A program made the translations under genes and the position numbers. A DNA stretch of 64,000 nucleotides, taken from contig JANJTM010000068.1 of NCBI GenBank assembly GCA_024711125.1, positions 62,001 through 126,000 on the forward strand. The letters run 5' to 3'. The notes beneath the pieces were generated by a model. That model did no database searches. It saw nothing but the letters and a program-made list of their open reading frames with translations, and had not been told where the DNA came from. This DNA is from Rhodothermales bacterium (GTDB taxonomy: Bacteria; Bacteroidota; Rhodothermia; Rhodothermales; UBA10348). Within the stretch, counting starts at the first letter, position 1. Each line of letters starts with the position of its first letter. This document shows, in pieces, positions 24,853 to 32,672 of the stretch.

Positions 24853-26289
24853 TCAGACCTTGAAGTAGAGCCCACGCCGGTCGAGCCACCAACACACCCC
24901 TGCCCAGAACGCCACGAAGGCCATTGCCCACACGAACGAGGCGAAGGTCGGGTCGCCGAGGGCCGCCGCGAGCGCGTCATACGACCAGGATTTCCAGTTG
25001 GACGGCGAAGGGGAGCCGTCGAAGGCGGGGGCACGCAGGCGACCGAGGGCGGTGGCCATCATGCCTGACAGCACGAACGCCAGGATCGCATTGCGGCCGT
25101 AGGCCCGGAATACGTGGAACCAGCGCCCGCGCTCCCGAAGGTCCACGAGATGGTAGAGCACGGCCAGGCAGAGCAGCGCCATGCCGGCTGTGAAGATCGT
25201 GTAGGAGCTGGTCCAGAGGTTCTTGTTGATGGGCATCCAGATCGAGACGACCAGTCCCGCGAGGAGCAGCCAGGCCGCCGCGACGAAGAGCCCGTTGAGC
25301 CGCCGCTCGTCCGCGACGTCCTTCTCCCGCATCCACATACCGGCGAGGATGCCGAAGAGCACCGTTCCGACCGCCGGAATCGTCGAGATCAGCCCTTCAG
25401 GGTCGAACGACCAGAGGAGGGTGCCCGACGCGTCCCGCAACTGGCGTGCGCTCCAGGTGTGATCGCCCAGCACGTGGTAGTCGATGTAGTAGGCCCAGTT
25501 CGAGAAGAGCCGGTCCACCGGAGTATCGGCCGTCGGAAAGCCCATCGAAAGGTCGGCGAACCCGAAACCCGGCACGGGTACCCAGAGCATCCAGGCGAGA
25601 TAGAGCGCAAGCAGCCCCACGAGCCAGCGAACGATGGAACGCCGGTCGGGTGTCGTGAAGTAGATCGCCGAGGCGAGCAGGTAGCAGAGGCCGATGCGTA
25701 CGAGTACGCCGGGGATGCGCACGTTCGCCAGCGCCGTGAGCAGGGAATCGTCGAAGCCCGTGAGGGCCGCGCCTCCGACGAAGAAGGCCGCGCCGGCGGC
25801 GAGGACACCACGCCAGGCGCGAAGACGCTCCGTTCCGGCGAGCAGCACCACGCCCGAAAGGACCACGGCGGCGTAGCCGGCCCGCACGAGCAGGGCGCCC
25901 GCGACCGCCGTGCCCGAGGCGTCGGCCTGGGAGATCGCCGATTCGGACCCGGGCCAGAAGATGCGCCACCACGTCGCGCCCCACCAGCCGAGCACCATGA
26001 GGGCGAACGCGCGGCGCACGACGTGAAGGAAGAGCGCGCGGCGCGAGTCCCCGGCCTCGAGGCGCTTCGGGAAGGAGTACATCATGGCCATTCCGACCAT
26101 GAAGAGGAAGAACGGGAAGACGAGGTCGGTGAAGGTCCACCCGTTCCAGTCGGCGTGCAGCAGCGGCGGGTAGGCCGTCGACCACGTCCCGGGGTTGTTC
26201 ACGAGCAGCATCGACGCGATCGTGATGCCGCGCAGCACGTCGAGCGACTCGAGGCGGCGGGAGGGCTGGAGCGTGGCGCCGAGGGTCAT
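24853..26289 (-). CDS. HGSNAT-like (DUF5009/COG4299) membrane acyltransferase
   Basis: 478-residue integral membrane protein with about ten to twelve helices. The N-terminus ESLDVLRGITIASMLLVNNPGTW followed by DLVFPFFLFMVGMAMMYSF is the signature of the heparan-alpha-glucosaminide N-acetyltransferase-like family, related to the acyltransferase 3/YeiB group (SLDVLRG). Other conserved segments are FDPEGLISTIPAVGTVLFGILAGMWM and FRAYGRNAILAFVLSGMM. It is expected to acylate a sugar from cytoplasmic acyl-CoA at the membrane. A polysaccharide-related role would fit the nearby sulfatases, but that is a guess. Divergent from the iron permease. Confidence 0.8.
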   Translation of the reverse strand: MTLGATLQPSRRLESLDVLRGITIASMLLVNNPGTWSTAYPPLLHADWNGWTFTDLVFPFFLFMVGMAMMYSFPKRLEAGDSRRALFLHVVRRAFALMVLGWWGATWWRIFWPGSESAISQADASGTAVAGALLVRAGYAAVVLSGVVLLAGTERLRAWRGVLAAGAAFFVGGAALTGFDDSLLTALANVRIPGVLVRIGLCYLLASAIYFTTPDRRSIVRWLVGLLALYLAWMLWVPVPGFGFADLSMGFPTADTPVDRLFSNWAYYIDYHVLGDHTWSARQLRDASGTLLWSFDPEGLISTIPAVGTVLFGILAGMWMREKDVADERRLNGLFVAAAWLLLAGLVVSIWMPINKNLWTSSYTIFTAGMALLCLAVLYHLVDLRERGRWFHVFRAYGRNAILAFVLSGMMATALGRLRAPAFDGSPSPSNWKSWSYDALAAALGDPTFASFVWAMAFVAFWAGVCWWLDRRGLYFKV

Positions 26290-26386
26290 GGGGATACCGG
26301 GCGGGTGGTGGCGCGGAATGCCTGCAAGCTACGCACCCGCCCGGAATGCGGTACAGCACGCCGCATCACAATGCACGTCGCGTTCA

Positions 26387-26417
26387 TTGATCGAAAGACT
26401 CCGTTTATTTAGATTTG
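26387..26417 (+). promoter_or_regulatory. TTG-N20-TAGATTTG promoter of the iron permease
   Basis: TTG (26387-26389), exactly 20 bases, TAGATTTG (26410-26417). The last element matches the Bacteroidota -7 consensus TAnnTTTG without mismatch. It is inside an AT-rich island in an otherwise GC-rich region and lies 87 bp before the ATG. Confidence 0.6.
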
Positions 26418-26424
26418 ATCTAAA
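26408..26424. promoter_or_regulatory. Perfect palindromic operator overlapping the iron-permease promoter
   Basis: TTTAGAT TTG ATCTAAA: a perfect 7-bp inverted repeat with a 3-bp spacer. It covers the -7 promoter element, so a bound dimer would block RNA polymerase. TTTAG...CTAAA palindromes of this type are bound by DtxR/MntR/IdeR-family metal repressors; a Fur-type regulator is a second option. Iron or manganese control fits the downstream FTR1 gene. Confidence 0.6.
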
Positions 26425-26503
26425 CAGCGACCCGGCGGGCAGGCTTCCGGCCCCCTATTCCCGCGGCGGTGGTTGCCGCCCCCCTGGACTTTCTCGCGGA
26501 TTC

Positions 26504-28462
26504 ATGCGCTCGAGACTCTCCCTGCTCGCCGTTGCGGCCGTCGTTTCCCTATCTGCGGTCCTTGCAGGTTCCGCGCGGGCCCAGGCCACGCAGGGGAGCG
26601 CCGACCCCGAACGCGTCCGCACGCTCGTGCACGTGCTCGACTACCTGGCGATCGACTACCCGGCCGCGGTCGCGAACGGGTCGATCATCGATACGCTCGA
26701 GTATGCCGAGATGGTCGAGTTCGCCGCCCTCGCCGATTCCCTGGTGCGAGAATTCGAGCGCGACGGGCTGCTGCCGGACGAAGCGGCGCTGTCGTCGGCG
26801 AGCGCCGAGCTTCCTCGCCTCGTGGCGGGGCTGGTACCCGAGGCCGAGCTGGCGGCGCGCGCCGGTGCCGTGCGGGACGGCGTGGTCGCGGGGTCGGGTA
26901 TCGCGGTCGCACCCCGGCGGTGGCCCGACATCGCCCGCGGAGCGACGCTGTACGCGGCGCTGTGCGCCTCATGCCACGGTGCCGGCGGCCTCGGGGACGG
27001 CCCGGCCGGCGTCAACCTGGACCCCGCGCCCGCGGTGCTGTCCGAGGGCGATCGCATCGCCGGCATCGCGCCGTTCCAGGCCTACAATACCGTTCGCCTG
27101 GGCGTGGAAGGCACGGGCATGCTCGCGTTCCCCCAGCTGTCGGAGGAAGAGGTCTGGGACCTCGCATTCTTCGTCAAGTCGCTGGCGCATCTCCGGCCCG
27201 CCGACTCGACCTCGGTGGCGGCGGCGCGACGGCTCGTGACGCTCGAGGAGGTGTCGTCCCTGGGAGACGCGGAACTGTCTGCGCTCGCCTCCTCGCGCGG
27301 CGCCGCCGACGCCGGCGCGGTTGTCGCGGCGCTCCGGACGGCCCCTCCGATCGCCGGAGACGCTTCGTCGCTCGATCTCGCCGAGCGGCTCCTGGCCTCG
27401 TCCCTCGCGGCCTTCCGGGCGGGTGATGCCGCCGGGGCCCGCCAGCACGCGATCGCGGCCTACCTGCAGGGCATCGAGCCGGTCGAGCCCATCCTTTCTG
27501 CCCGGGATCCCGAACTGGTGGCCCGCCTCGAGCGCACGATGATGGCCGTGCGCGCGGCGGTGCAGGGAGGCCAACCGCCCGAGGTCGTGGCGCAGCTCGT
27601 CGCCGAGGCCGGAGCGTGGATCGACACGGCCCGCGAGGAACTGGCCGACCGCAATACGTCGGCCTGGTTCACCTTCTGGATGGCGATGTCCATCCTGCTG
27701 CGCGAGGCGCTGGAAGCGTTCCTGATCATCCTCGCCATGTTGGGCGTCGTGCGCGCCACGGGCCAGCTTCGCGCGGCGCGCTGGATCCACGCCGGCTGGA
27801 TCTCGGCCGTCCTGGTCGGATTCGCCGGCTGGCTTGCCGTCGACGCCCTGCTCACGATGTCGGCGGCCAACCGAGAGCTCATGGAAGGCTTCATCGCGCT
27901 CGTGGCCGTCATCGTGCTGCTGTCGGTCGGGTTCTGGATGCACGACATGACGTCGGCCCGAAAGTGGACCGCGTTCCTGAAGGAGCGCATCTCGCGGCAG
28001 CTGTCGACCGGCAACCTGATCGGTCTGGCCGCTTTCGCCTTCTTCGCGGTCTTCCGCGAAGCGTTCGAGTCGGTCCTGTTCCTCGCCGCGCTGGGGCTCG
28101 AGGGCGGGGAACACACCGGAACGGCCCTCGCGTCGGCGACCGGGGCCACGCTCGTGCTCGTTCTCGTGCTGGGCGTCGCGGCCGTGAAGTACTCGGCCAG
28201 GCTGCCCGTGCGACAGCTATTCCGTTACGCGTCGGTCCTGATCGCCGTGCTGGCGGTCATCCTGGCGGGGAAGGGCATGCATTCGCTGCAGGAGGCGGGC
28301 CTCGTGTCGGTTACGCTGGTCGAGGCCTCCTTCCGCGTGGAATTGCTGGGCGTGTACGCGACGATGGAGACGCTGGGGGCCCAGGCGGCAGTCCTGGCGG
28401 CCATCCTGGTCCTCGTACTCGTCACGAGGCGATCGCACGCCCGGCTGGCCGTCGCGGCCTGA
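26504..28462 (+). CDS. FTR1-family iron permease fused to cytochrome c
   Basis: 652 residues from ATG 26504 (MRSRLSLLAVAAVVSLSAVLAGSARA, signal peptide). Residues about 30-140 are helical; a cytochrome c domain follows with the heme motif CASCH at C154-H158 and an axial-ligand candidate Met in VEGTGMLAFPQLSEEEVW. A second helical spacer is at about 240-385. The C-terminal half is an FTR1 permease with about seven helices and two REXXE iron-binding motifs: REALE (400-404) and REAFE (518-522). This is the known cytochrome/FTR1 arrangement, in which a heme protein probably handles ferrous-to-ferric iron at the permease mouth. The promoter region carries the palindrome described at 26408. It is divergent from the acyltransferase. 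Confidence 0.9.
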   Translation: MRSRLSLLAVAAVVSLSAVLAGSARAQATQGSADPERVRTLVHVLDYLAIDYPAAVANGSIIDTLEYAEMVEFAALADSLVREFERDGLLPDEAALSSASAELPRLVAGLVPEAELAARAGAVRDGVVAGSGIAVAPRRWPDIARGATLYAALCASCHGAGGLGDGPAGVNLDPAPAVLSEGDRIAGIAPFQAYNTVRLGVEGTGMLAFPQLSEEEVWDLAFFVKSLAHLRPADSTSVAAARRLVTLEEVSSLGDAELSALASSRGAADAGAVVAALRTAPPIAGDASSLDLAERLLASSLAAFRAGDAAGARQHAIAAYLQGIEPVEPILSARDPELVARLERTMMAVRAAVQGGQPPEVVAQLVAEAGAWIDTAREELADRNTSAWFTFWMAMSILLREALEAFLIILAMLGVVRATGQLRAARWIHAGWISAVLVGFAGWLAVDALLTMSAANRELMEGFIALVAVIVLLSVGFWMHDMTSARKWTAFLKERISRQLSTGNLIGLAAFAFFAVFREAFESVLFLAALGLEGGEHTGTALASATGATLVLVLVLGVAAVKYSARLPVRQLFRYASVLIAVLAVILAGKGMHSLQEAGLVSVTLVEASFRVELLGVYATMETLGAQAAVLAAILVLVLVTRRSHARLAVAA

Positions 28463-28494
28463 GGCGTTCCGCACGTTTCGTGCCCGCGGGCGGG

Positions 28495-28526
28495 TTGTCC
28501 GTTCGCTCCCGACGTGGTACCATTCG
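28495..28526 (+). promoter_or_regulatory. Candidate TTG-N20-TACCATTCG promoter
   Basis: TTG (28495-28497), exactly 20 bases, TACCATTCG (28518-28526), 15 bp before the ATG pair of the glycosylasparaginase gene. It allows only a very short leader. Confidence 0.5.
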
Positions 28527-28540
28527 TGTCCCAACTCACG

Positions 28541-29527
28541 ATGATGACCACCCGACGCGAATTCCTCAAGCGCACGGCCGTTGCCGCGGCCGCGCCCTCG
28601 GCCCTGGCGATGGCCTGCGCCGAGCCGTCCGTCCCGTCGCCGGTCGGCGATCCGATACGCCCCCTGGTCGTCTCGACCTGGAACATGGGCCTCGGGGCCA
28701 ACGAAGCCGCGTGGGAAGTCCTGTCGGCGGGCGGAAGGGCACTGGACGCCGTCGAGGCGGGCGTGCGCGTGCCCGAAGGGGATCCGAACGAGATGACCGT
28801 CGGACTGGGTGGATTTCCCGACCGGGACGGCATCGTGACGCTGGACGCCTGCATCATGGATGAAAACGGGCGTTGCGGCTCGGTGGCGGCGCTCGAGGGA
28901 ATCGTACACCCGGTCTCGGTCGCGAGGCTCGTGATGGAACGCACTCCCCACGTGATGCTGGTCGGAAAGGGCGCGCAGGACTTCGCCGTCGCCAACGGAT
29001 TCGAGATCGAAAACCTGCTGACCCCGGACGCCGAAGCCGCGTGGCGGCGATGGCTGGCCGAGCAGGGACCCGAACGGCCGCCGATCAACGTGGAAAATCA
29101 CGACACGATCGGCATGCTCGCGATCGACCAGGCCGGCAATCTCTCCGGGGCCTGCACGACGAGCGGAGCCGGCATGAAATACCACGGTCGGGTCGGCGAT
29201 TCGCCGATCATCGGCGCCGGGCTCTATGTCGACAACGAGGTCGGAGGGGCCACGTCGACGGGGTGGGGCGAGGCGGTAATCCGGGCCGTGGGGTGCTTCC
29301 TCGTGGTCGAACTGATGCGCCAGGGCCATTCGCCCGCAAAGGCGTGCGAGATGGCGGTCGACCGCGTGATCGCCAAGAACCCGGACTGGCGCGACATCCA
29401 GGTGGGGTTCCTCGCCGTGAACCGGCAGGGGGAGGTCGGTGCGTTCTGCATCGCGCCGGGGTTCAACTACGCCCTGCGCACGTCGGAGGTCGAGAACGTG
29501 ATGTTCGACGCGCCGAGCCGGATCTGA
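28541..29527 (+). CDS. Glycosylasparaginase (N4-beta-N-acetylglucosaminyl-asparaginase), Tat-exported
   Basis: 328 residues from ATG 28541 (or 28544). The N-terminus carries a twin-arginine signal TRREFLKRTAVAAAAPSALAMAC; the LAMAC could also serve as a lipobox. This Ntn-hydrolase splits the bond between Asn and GlcNAc in glycoprotein remnants. Self-cleavage generates the catalytic N-terminal threonine in NHDTIGMLAID, T189; the conserved HDT triad is intact. Other family segments are VVSTWNMGLGANEAAWEVLSAGG, GLGGFPDRDGIVTLDA, CTTSGAGMKYHGRVGDSPIIGAGLYVDN and TGWGEAVIR. A promoter ends 15 bp upstream. A terminator-like hairpin and a 52-bp repeat follow. Confidence 0.9.
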   Translation: MMTTRREFLKRTAVAAAAPSALAMACAEPSVPSPVGDPIRPLVVSTWNMGLGANEAAWEVLSAGGRALDAVEAGVRVPEGDPNEMTVGLGGFPDRDGIVTLDACIMDENGRCGSVAALEGIVHPVSVARLVMERTPHVMLVGKGAQDFAVANGFEIENLLTPDAEAAWRRWLAEQGPERPPINVENHDTIGMLAIDQAGNLSGACTTSGAGMKYHGRVGDSPIIGAGLYVDNEVGGATSTGWGEAVIRAVGCFLVVELMRQGHSPAKACEMAVDRVIAKNPDWRDIQVGFLAVNRQGEVGAFCIAPGFNYALRTSEVENVMFDAPSRI

Positions 29528-29619
29528 GCGCGTCGGGAGCCCTAGTGGATCGGGGGTTTGAGCGGATCGGGTTGGCGATTGCTGCTCGGGTCTGTTCTAC
29601 CATGCGACAGGACTCCGCG

Positions 29620-29642
29620 CCCGGCCTTGTTGCCCGGCCGGG
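29620..29642 (+). terminator. Hairpin downstream of glycosylasparaginase
   Basis: CCCGGCC (29620-29626) pairs with GGCCGGG (29636-29642) around a 9-base loop, about 93 bp after the stop. No T-tract. Confidence 0.4.
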
Positions 29643-29675
29643 AGGGCCAGGAATTGGAAAAAGAGCCCCTGATGC

Positions 29676-29780
29676 GATGTATTTGCCCCGTTTTGGGGGT
29701 GAAAAAGTCGAAAAAGGGCCGAAAGTCGACATATTTGGCCGCTTTTTGGGGTCAAAACGTCGCGGAAGGGCCCAGAATTC
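29676..29780 (+). repeat. 52-bp tandem repeat, locus A (two copies)
   Basis: Unit 1 starts at 29676 (GATGTATTTGCCCCGTTTTG...), unit 2 at 29728 (GACATATTTGGCCGCTTTTT...), a period of 52 bp. Shared core elements are a TATTTGSCC start, a CGYTTTTKGGGGT block, AAAACGTCG or AAAAGTCG, and an AAGGGCC block. The same unit occurs in inverted orientation at 56945-57090. At both loci the orientation is the same as that of the flanking genes. Degeneracy is high enough that the second copy ends in a diverged tail (about 29770-29780). Confidence 0.75.
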
Positions 29781-29826
29781 CAATTTCGGGCGCGGCGCGG
29801 CGCGGCGCGACTGCGGAAGGCAGGCG

Positions 29827-29868
29827 GAATCGGTCCGAACGGTCGCAGAATCGATTCGAACGGATGTC
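29827..29868 (+). repeat. 21-bp direct repeat, two copies
   Basis: GAATCGGTCCGAACGGTCGCA (29827-29847) is followed directly by GAATCGATTCGAACGGATGTC (29848-29868). They match at about 14 of 21 positions, and the second contains the palindrome TCGATTCGA. It is located 85 bp before the DUF305 gene start; the function could be a binding site, but it may also be chance. Confidence 0.4.
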
Positions 29869-29952
29869 GGCGGCGTAGTGAAATTCCCTACGCATCGGTA
29901 TCATTGGAGGCTTCGACCGACGAACGTGCGACCGCCGAACGATCGACGCCCC

Positions 29953-30624
29953 ATGCGTTACGACCGACTTCCGATTCTTCTCGTGCCGGCCGTGCTTGCC
30001 CTCGCCGGCTGCGCAGGGCCCGCGCCGCTGGCCACGTCGAACGTACCGACGCCGGCCACCGCTCCGCTCGTACAGGCCGGTGCCCCGGGCACGGCGAGCC
30101 GCACGGTGACCTCGGCCCCCCGCGAGCAGCGCCGTTTCGTGCACACGCCGGCCGACGTGTCGTTCATGCAGGGCATGATCGGGCACCACGCCCAGGCGCT
30201 CGTCATGACCGAGATGGTGCCGTCCCGGGCCGTTTCCGAAGACATGCGCCTGCTTGCCCGCCGCATCGAGGTCTCGCAGACGAGCGAAATCACGATGATG
30301 CAGGAGTGGCTGCGCGCCCGTGGCGAGGCCGCGCCCGGAGCGCATGATCACATGCACCACCTGATGCCGGGCATGCTGAGCGACGCGCAGCTCGCCGAGA
30401 TGCGCGCGGCGTCAGGGATCGAATTCGAGCGCCTCTTCCTGCGCTACATGATAGGCCACCATGCCGGCGCGCTCACGATGGTCGAGGAGCTGTTCGCCCA
30501 GGAGGGCGCCGCCCAGGACAACGACATCTACCAGTTCGCCTCGGACGTGGATGCCGACCAGCGCATGGAAATCCGGCGCATGGAGGCGATGCTCGAGGCC
30601 CGTACCCCCAACGAAAACCGATAG
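29953..30624 (+). CDS. DUF305 family lipoprotein
   Basis: 223 residues from ATG 29953. The signal peptide ends in a lipobox (VLALAGC), so it is probably a lipoprotein. The DUF305 domain (ferritin-like four-helix fold) has the characteristic motifs FMQGMIGHHAQALVMTEM and YMIGHHAGALTMVEELF: two His-His-Ala segments spaced about 85 residues apart. Conserved SEITMMQEWLRARGEA and MRAASGIEFERLFL complete the pattern. DUF305 proteins are often encoded near metal (copper) handling genes, and the histidines suggest metal binding. The next gene starts 5 bp after its stop, so they form an operon. Confidence 0.88.
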   Translation: MRYDRLPILLVPAVLALAGCAGPAPLATSNVPTPATAPLVQAGAPGTASRTVTSAPREQRRFVHTPADVSFMQGMIGHHAQALVMTEMVPSRAVSEDMRLLARRIEVSQTSEITMMQEWLRARGEAAPGAHDHMHHLMPGMLSDAQLAEMRAASGIEFERLFLRYMIGHHAGALTMVEELFAQEGAAQDNDIYQFASDVDADQRMEIRRMEAMLEARTPNENR

Positions 30625-30628
30625 GCTC

Positions 30629-32476
30629 ATGATCCGGACCCCCATGGCGGCGCCCGCCGCCTTCAGCCCCCGGGCTACGTGGCTCGCCGCCGCGCTCGCC
30701 CTCGTGCTCGTCGCGGCCCCCTTCGAGGCGTCGGCGCAGGACCAGCCGCCCACGATCACGCCCGACCCCGCGTGGAACTGGGACACCAGCGATCCCCGCA
30801 TCGGGCTTTCGGCCGGCCTCGACAACGCCGGGCAGGCCGCGCGCAATGTGCGCCTGCTCTCCCACACGCCGCTCACCGAGGCCTTCGTGACGACCGCGGC
30901 CTCCGGCGGCGGCTCGGTGCGCAACACCGACTTCGCGTTCCAGGGCGACCTGGCCTTCATGGGCAACTACGGCGGATTCAACGTCTACGACGTCAAGAAC
31001 CCCGAGGCGCCCGAACTCGTCGTGTCGGTGGTATGCCCCGGCGGCCAGGGCGACGTCTCGGTGTACGGCAACCTGCTCTTCATGTCGGTCGAGGCCATGA
31101 ACGGTCGGCTGGACTGCGGAACGCAGGGCACCTCGGGCCCCGTGGACATGGAGCGCTTCCGCGGCGTTCGCATCTTCGATATCGCCGACATCAAGGCGCC
31201 GAAGCAGGTCGCGGCCGTGCAGACGTGCCGCGGCTCGCACACGCACACGGTGGTCACCGACCCGGACGACGCCGATAACGTGTACGTCTACGTGCAGGGC
31301 ACCGCGCCGGCACGACCCGCCGAGGAACTCGCCGGGTGCACCGGCCCGCAGTCGCAGGACCAGGACGACACGGCGTATTTCCGCATAGAAGTCATCAAGG
31401 TGCCGTTGGCCGCGCCCGCGCAGGCCGAGGTGGTGTCGATGCCCCGCATCTTCCAGGACTACGCGACCGGCGACATCCGCGGACTCTGGGCCGGCGGTGA
31501 TCACGGGCCCGGCACCCAGCGCACGTCGACGACCAACCAGTGCCACGACATCACGGTCTACCCGGCGCTGGGTCTCGCTGCGGGCGCGTGCTCGGGCAAC
31601 GGCATCCTGCTCGACATTTCCGACCCGGCCAACCCGGTCCGCATCGACGAGGTGAGCGACCCGAACTTCGCGTACTGGCACTCGGCGACCTTCTCGAACG
31701 ACGGCACCAAGGTCATCTTCACCGACGAGTGGGGCGGAGGCAACGCGCCGCGCTGCCTCGGCACCGACCAGCCCTCCTGGGGCGCCGACGCCATCTTCTC
31801 GTTCGAGGGCGGAAAGCTGAAGCTCGAGGGCTACTACAAGCTGCCCGTTCCCCAGACCGACAAGGAGAACTGCGTGGCGCACAACGGCTCGCTCATCCCG
31901 GTGCCGGGACGCGACATCAAGGCGCAGGCCTGGTACCAGGGAGGGCTCTCGCTCTTCGACTTCACCGATCCGGCCAAGCCCTTCGAGATCGGGTTCTTCG
32001 ACCGGGGCCCGATCAGCGACACGACCCTCGTCACGGGCGGCTACTGGTCGACCTACTGGCACAATGGCAAGATCTACGGGTCGGAAATCGTGCGCGGGTT
32101 CGACGTGCTCGAACTGACCCCCAGCGAGTTCCTGACCGAAAACGAGATCGCGGCCGCGAAGCTCGCCCGGTTCGACGAGTTCAATCCGCAGGAGCAGCCG
32201 CGCTACTCGTGGCCGACGAGCTTCATCGTGGCGCGGGCCTACCTCGACCAGCTCGTCCGGGCAGGGGCCGTCGCGCGGGACCGGGCTGCGTCGTGGGAGC
32301 GGTCCTTTGAAGCGGTGCAGAGCGGAAACGGGCGTGCGGCCGGCCTGCGCGCGATGGACGCCGCGGCGAACGCGTTGGATGCCGACGCGAGGGCTGACGA
32401 GGGCGCCGGCCACGTGAACCGTGTTCGGGGCCTCCTGGCCGAGCAGATCCGGGACCTGGCGGTGTCGTTCCGATAG
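30629..32476 (+). CDS. Secreted LVIVD-repeat protein
   Basis: 615 residues from ATG 30629 (signal peptide TWLAAALALVLVAAPFEASAQ; ATG 30644 also possible). The body is a beta-propeller with LVIVD-type repeats: GGFNVYDVKNPEAPELVVSVV, RFRGVRIFDIADIKAPKQVAAVQ, ACSGNGILLDISDPANPVRID, GGLSLFDFTDPAKPFEIGFFD and YGSEIVRGFDVLEL. Conserved TCRGSHTHTVVTD and NQCHDITVYPALG may bind a metal or ligand. The C-terminal 130 residues are helical (FDEFNPQEQPRY ... QIRDLAVSFR). DUF305 plus LVIVD pairs are known in other phyla, where they are thought to be surface or periplasmic. No enzymatic activity can be assigned. A 15-bp hairpin terminator follows. Confidence 0.85.
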   Translation: MIRTPMAAPAAFSPRATWLAAALALVLVAAPFEASAQDQPPTITPDPAWNWDTSDPRIGLSAGLDNAGQAARNVRLLSHTPLTEAFVTTAASGGGSVRNTDFAFQGDLAFMGNYGGFNVYDVKNPEAPELVVSVVCPGGQGDVSVYGNLLFMSVEAMNGRLDCGTQGTSGPVDMERFRGVRIFDIADIKAPKQVAAVQTCRGSHTHTVVTDPDDADNVYVYVQGTAPARPAEELAGCTGPQSQDQDDTAYFRIEVIKVPLAAPAQAEVVSMPRIFQDYATGDIRGLWAGGDHGPGTQRTSTTNQCHDITVYPALGLAAGACSGNGILLDISDPANPVRIDEVSDPNFAYWHSATFSNDGTKVIFTDEWGGGNAPRCLGTDQPSWGADAIFSFEGGKLKLEGYYKLPVPQTDKENCVAHNGSLIPVPGRDIKAQAWYQGGLSLFDFTDPAKPFEIGFFDRGPISDTTLVTGGYWSTYWHNGKIYGSEIVRGFDVLELTPSEFLTENEIAAAKLARFDEFNPQEQPRYSWPTSFIVARAYLDQLVRAGAVARDRAASWERSFEAVQSGNGRAAGLRAMDAAANALDADARADEGAGHVNRVRGLLAEQIRDLAVSFR

Positions 32477-32500
32477 ACGCCGCGCGGCAGGGCCGGGCAG

Positions 32501-32535
32501 AGGGCTCGTGTCGGATTCGGTCCGGCACGAGCCCT
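32501..32535 (+). terminator. Strong hairpin terminator after the LVIVD gene
   Basis: AGGGCTCGTGTCGGA (32501-32515) pairs with TCCGGCACGAGCCCT (32521-32535): 15 bp with one G-T pair, loop TTCGG. Located 25 bp after the stop codon, separating the operon from the LRR-lipase gene. Confidence 0.65.
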
Positions 32536-32636
32536 TGGCATTTCGCGCGCCGTGAGTGGGACTTTCTCCGTCAACGCTTGCAGAATCGGGATGACGCGGC
32601 GCCGGGTCATGCCCCGCCGCCGAGACGTCGCTGCGT

Positions 32637-32658
32637 AGGATATCGTTCGGGATATCCT
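32637..32658. promoter_or_regulatory. Perfect inverted repeat just upstream of the LRR-lipase start
   Basis: AGGATATC (32637-32644), spacer GTTCGG, GATATCCT (32651-32658): a perfect 8-bp palindrome ending 15 bp before the GTG start. It could be a regulator binding site or a hairpin that covers the ribosome-binding region (CGGAGACG). Confidence 0.5.
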
Positions 32659-32672
32659 TCCGGAGACGCGCC

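Larger units (their letters stand above)
29528..29952. other. Intergenic region with hairpin, 52-bp repeats and 21-bp direct repeat
   Basis: 425 bp without a convincing gene. In order it holds: a duplicated GGATCGGG (about 29545-29570), a GC-rich hairpin (29620-29642), two tandem copies of a 52-bp unit (29676-29780), a (GCGGC)n-like simple run near 29790-29810, and a 21-bp direct repeat (29827-29868). The translation continuing through the region is not supported as a gene. Confidence 0.6.
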
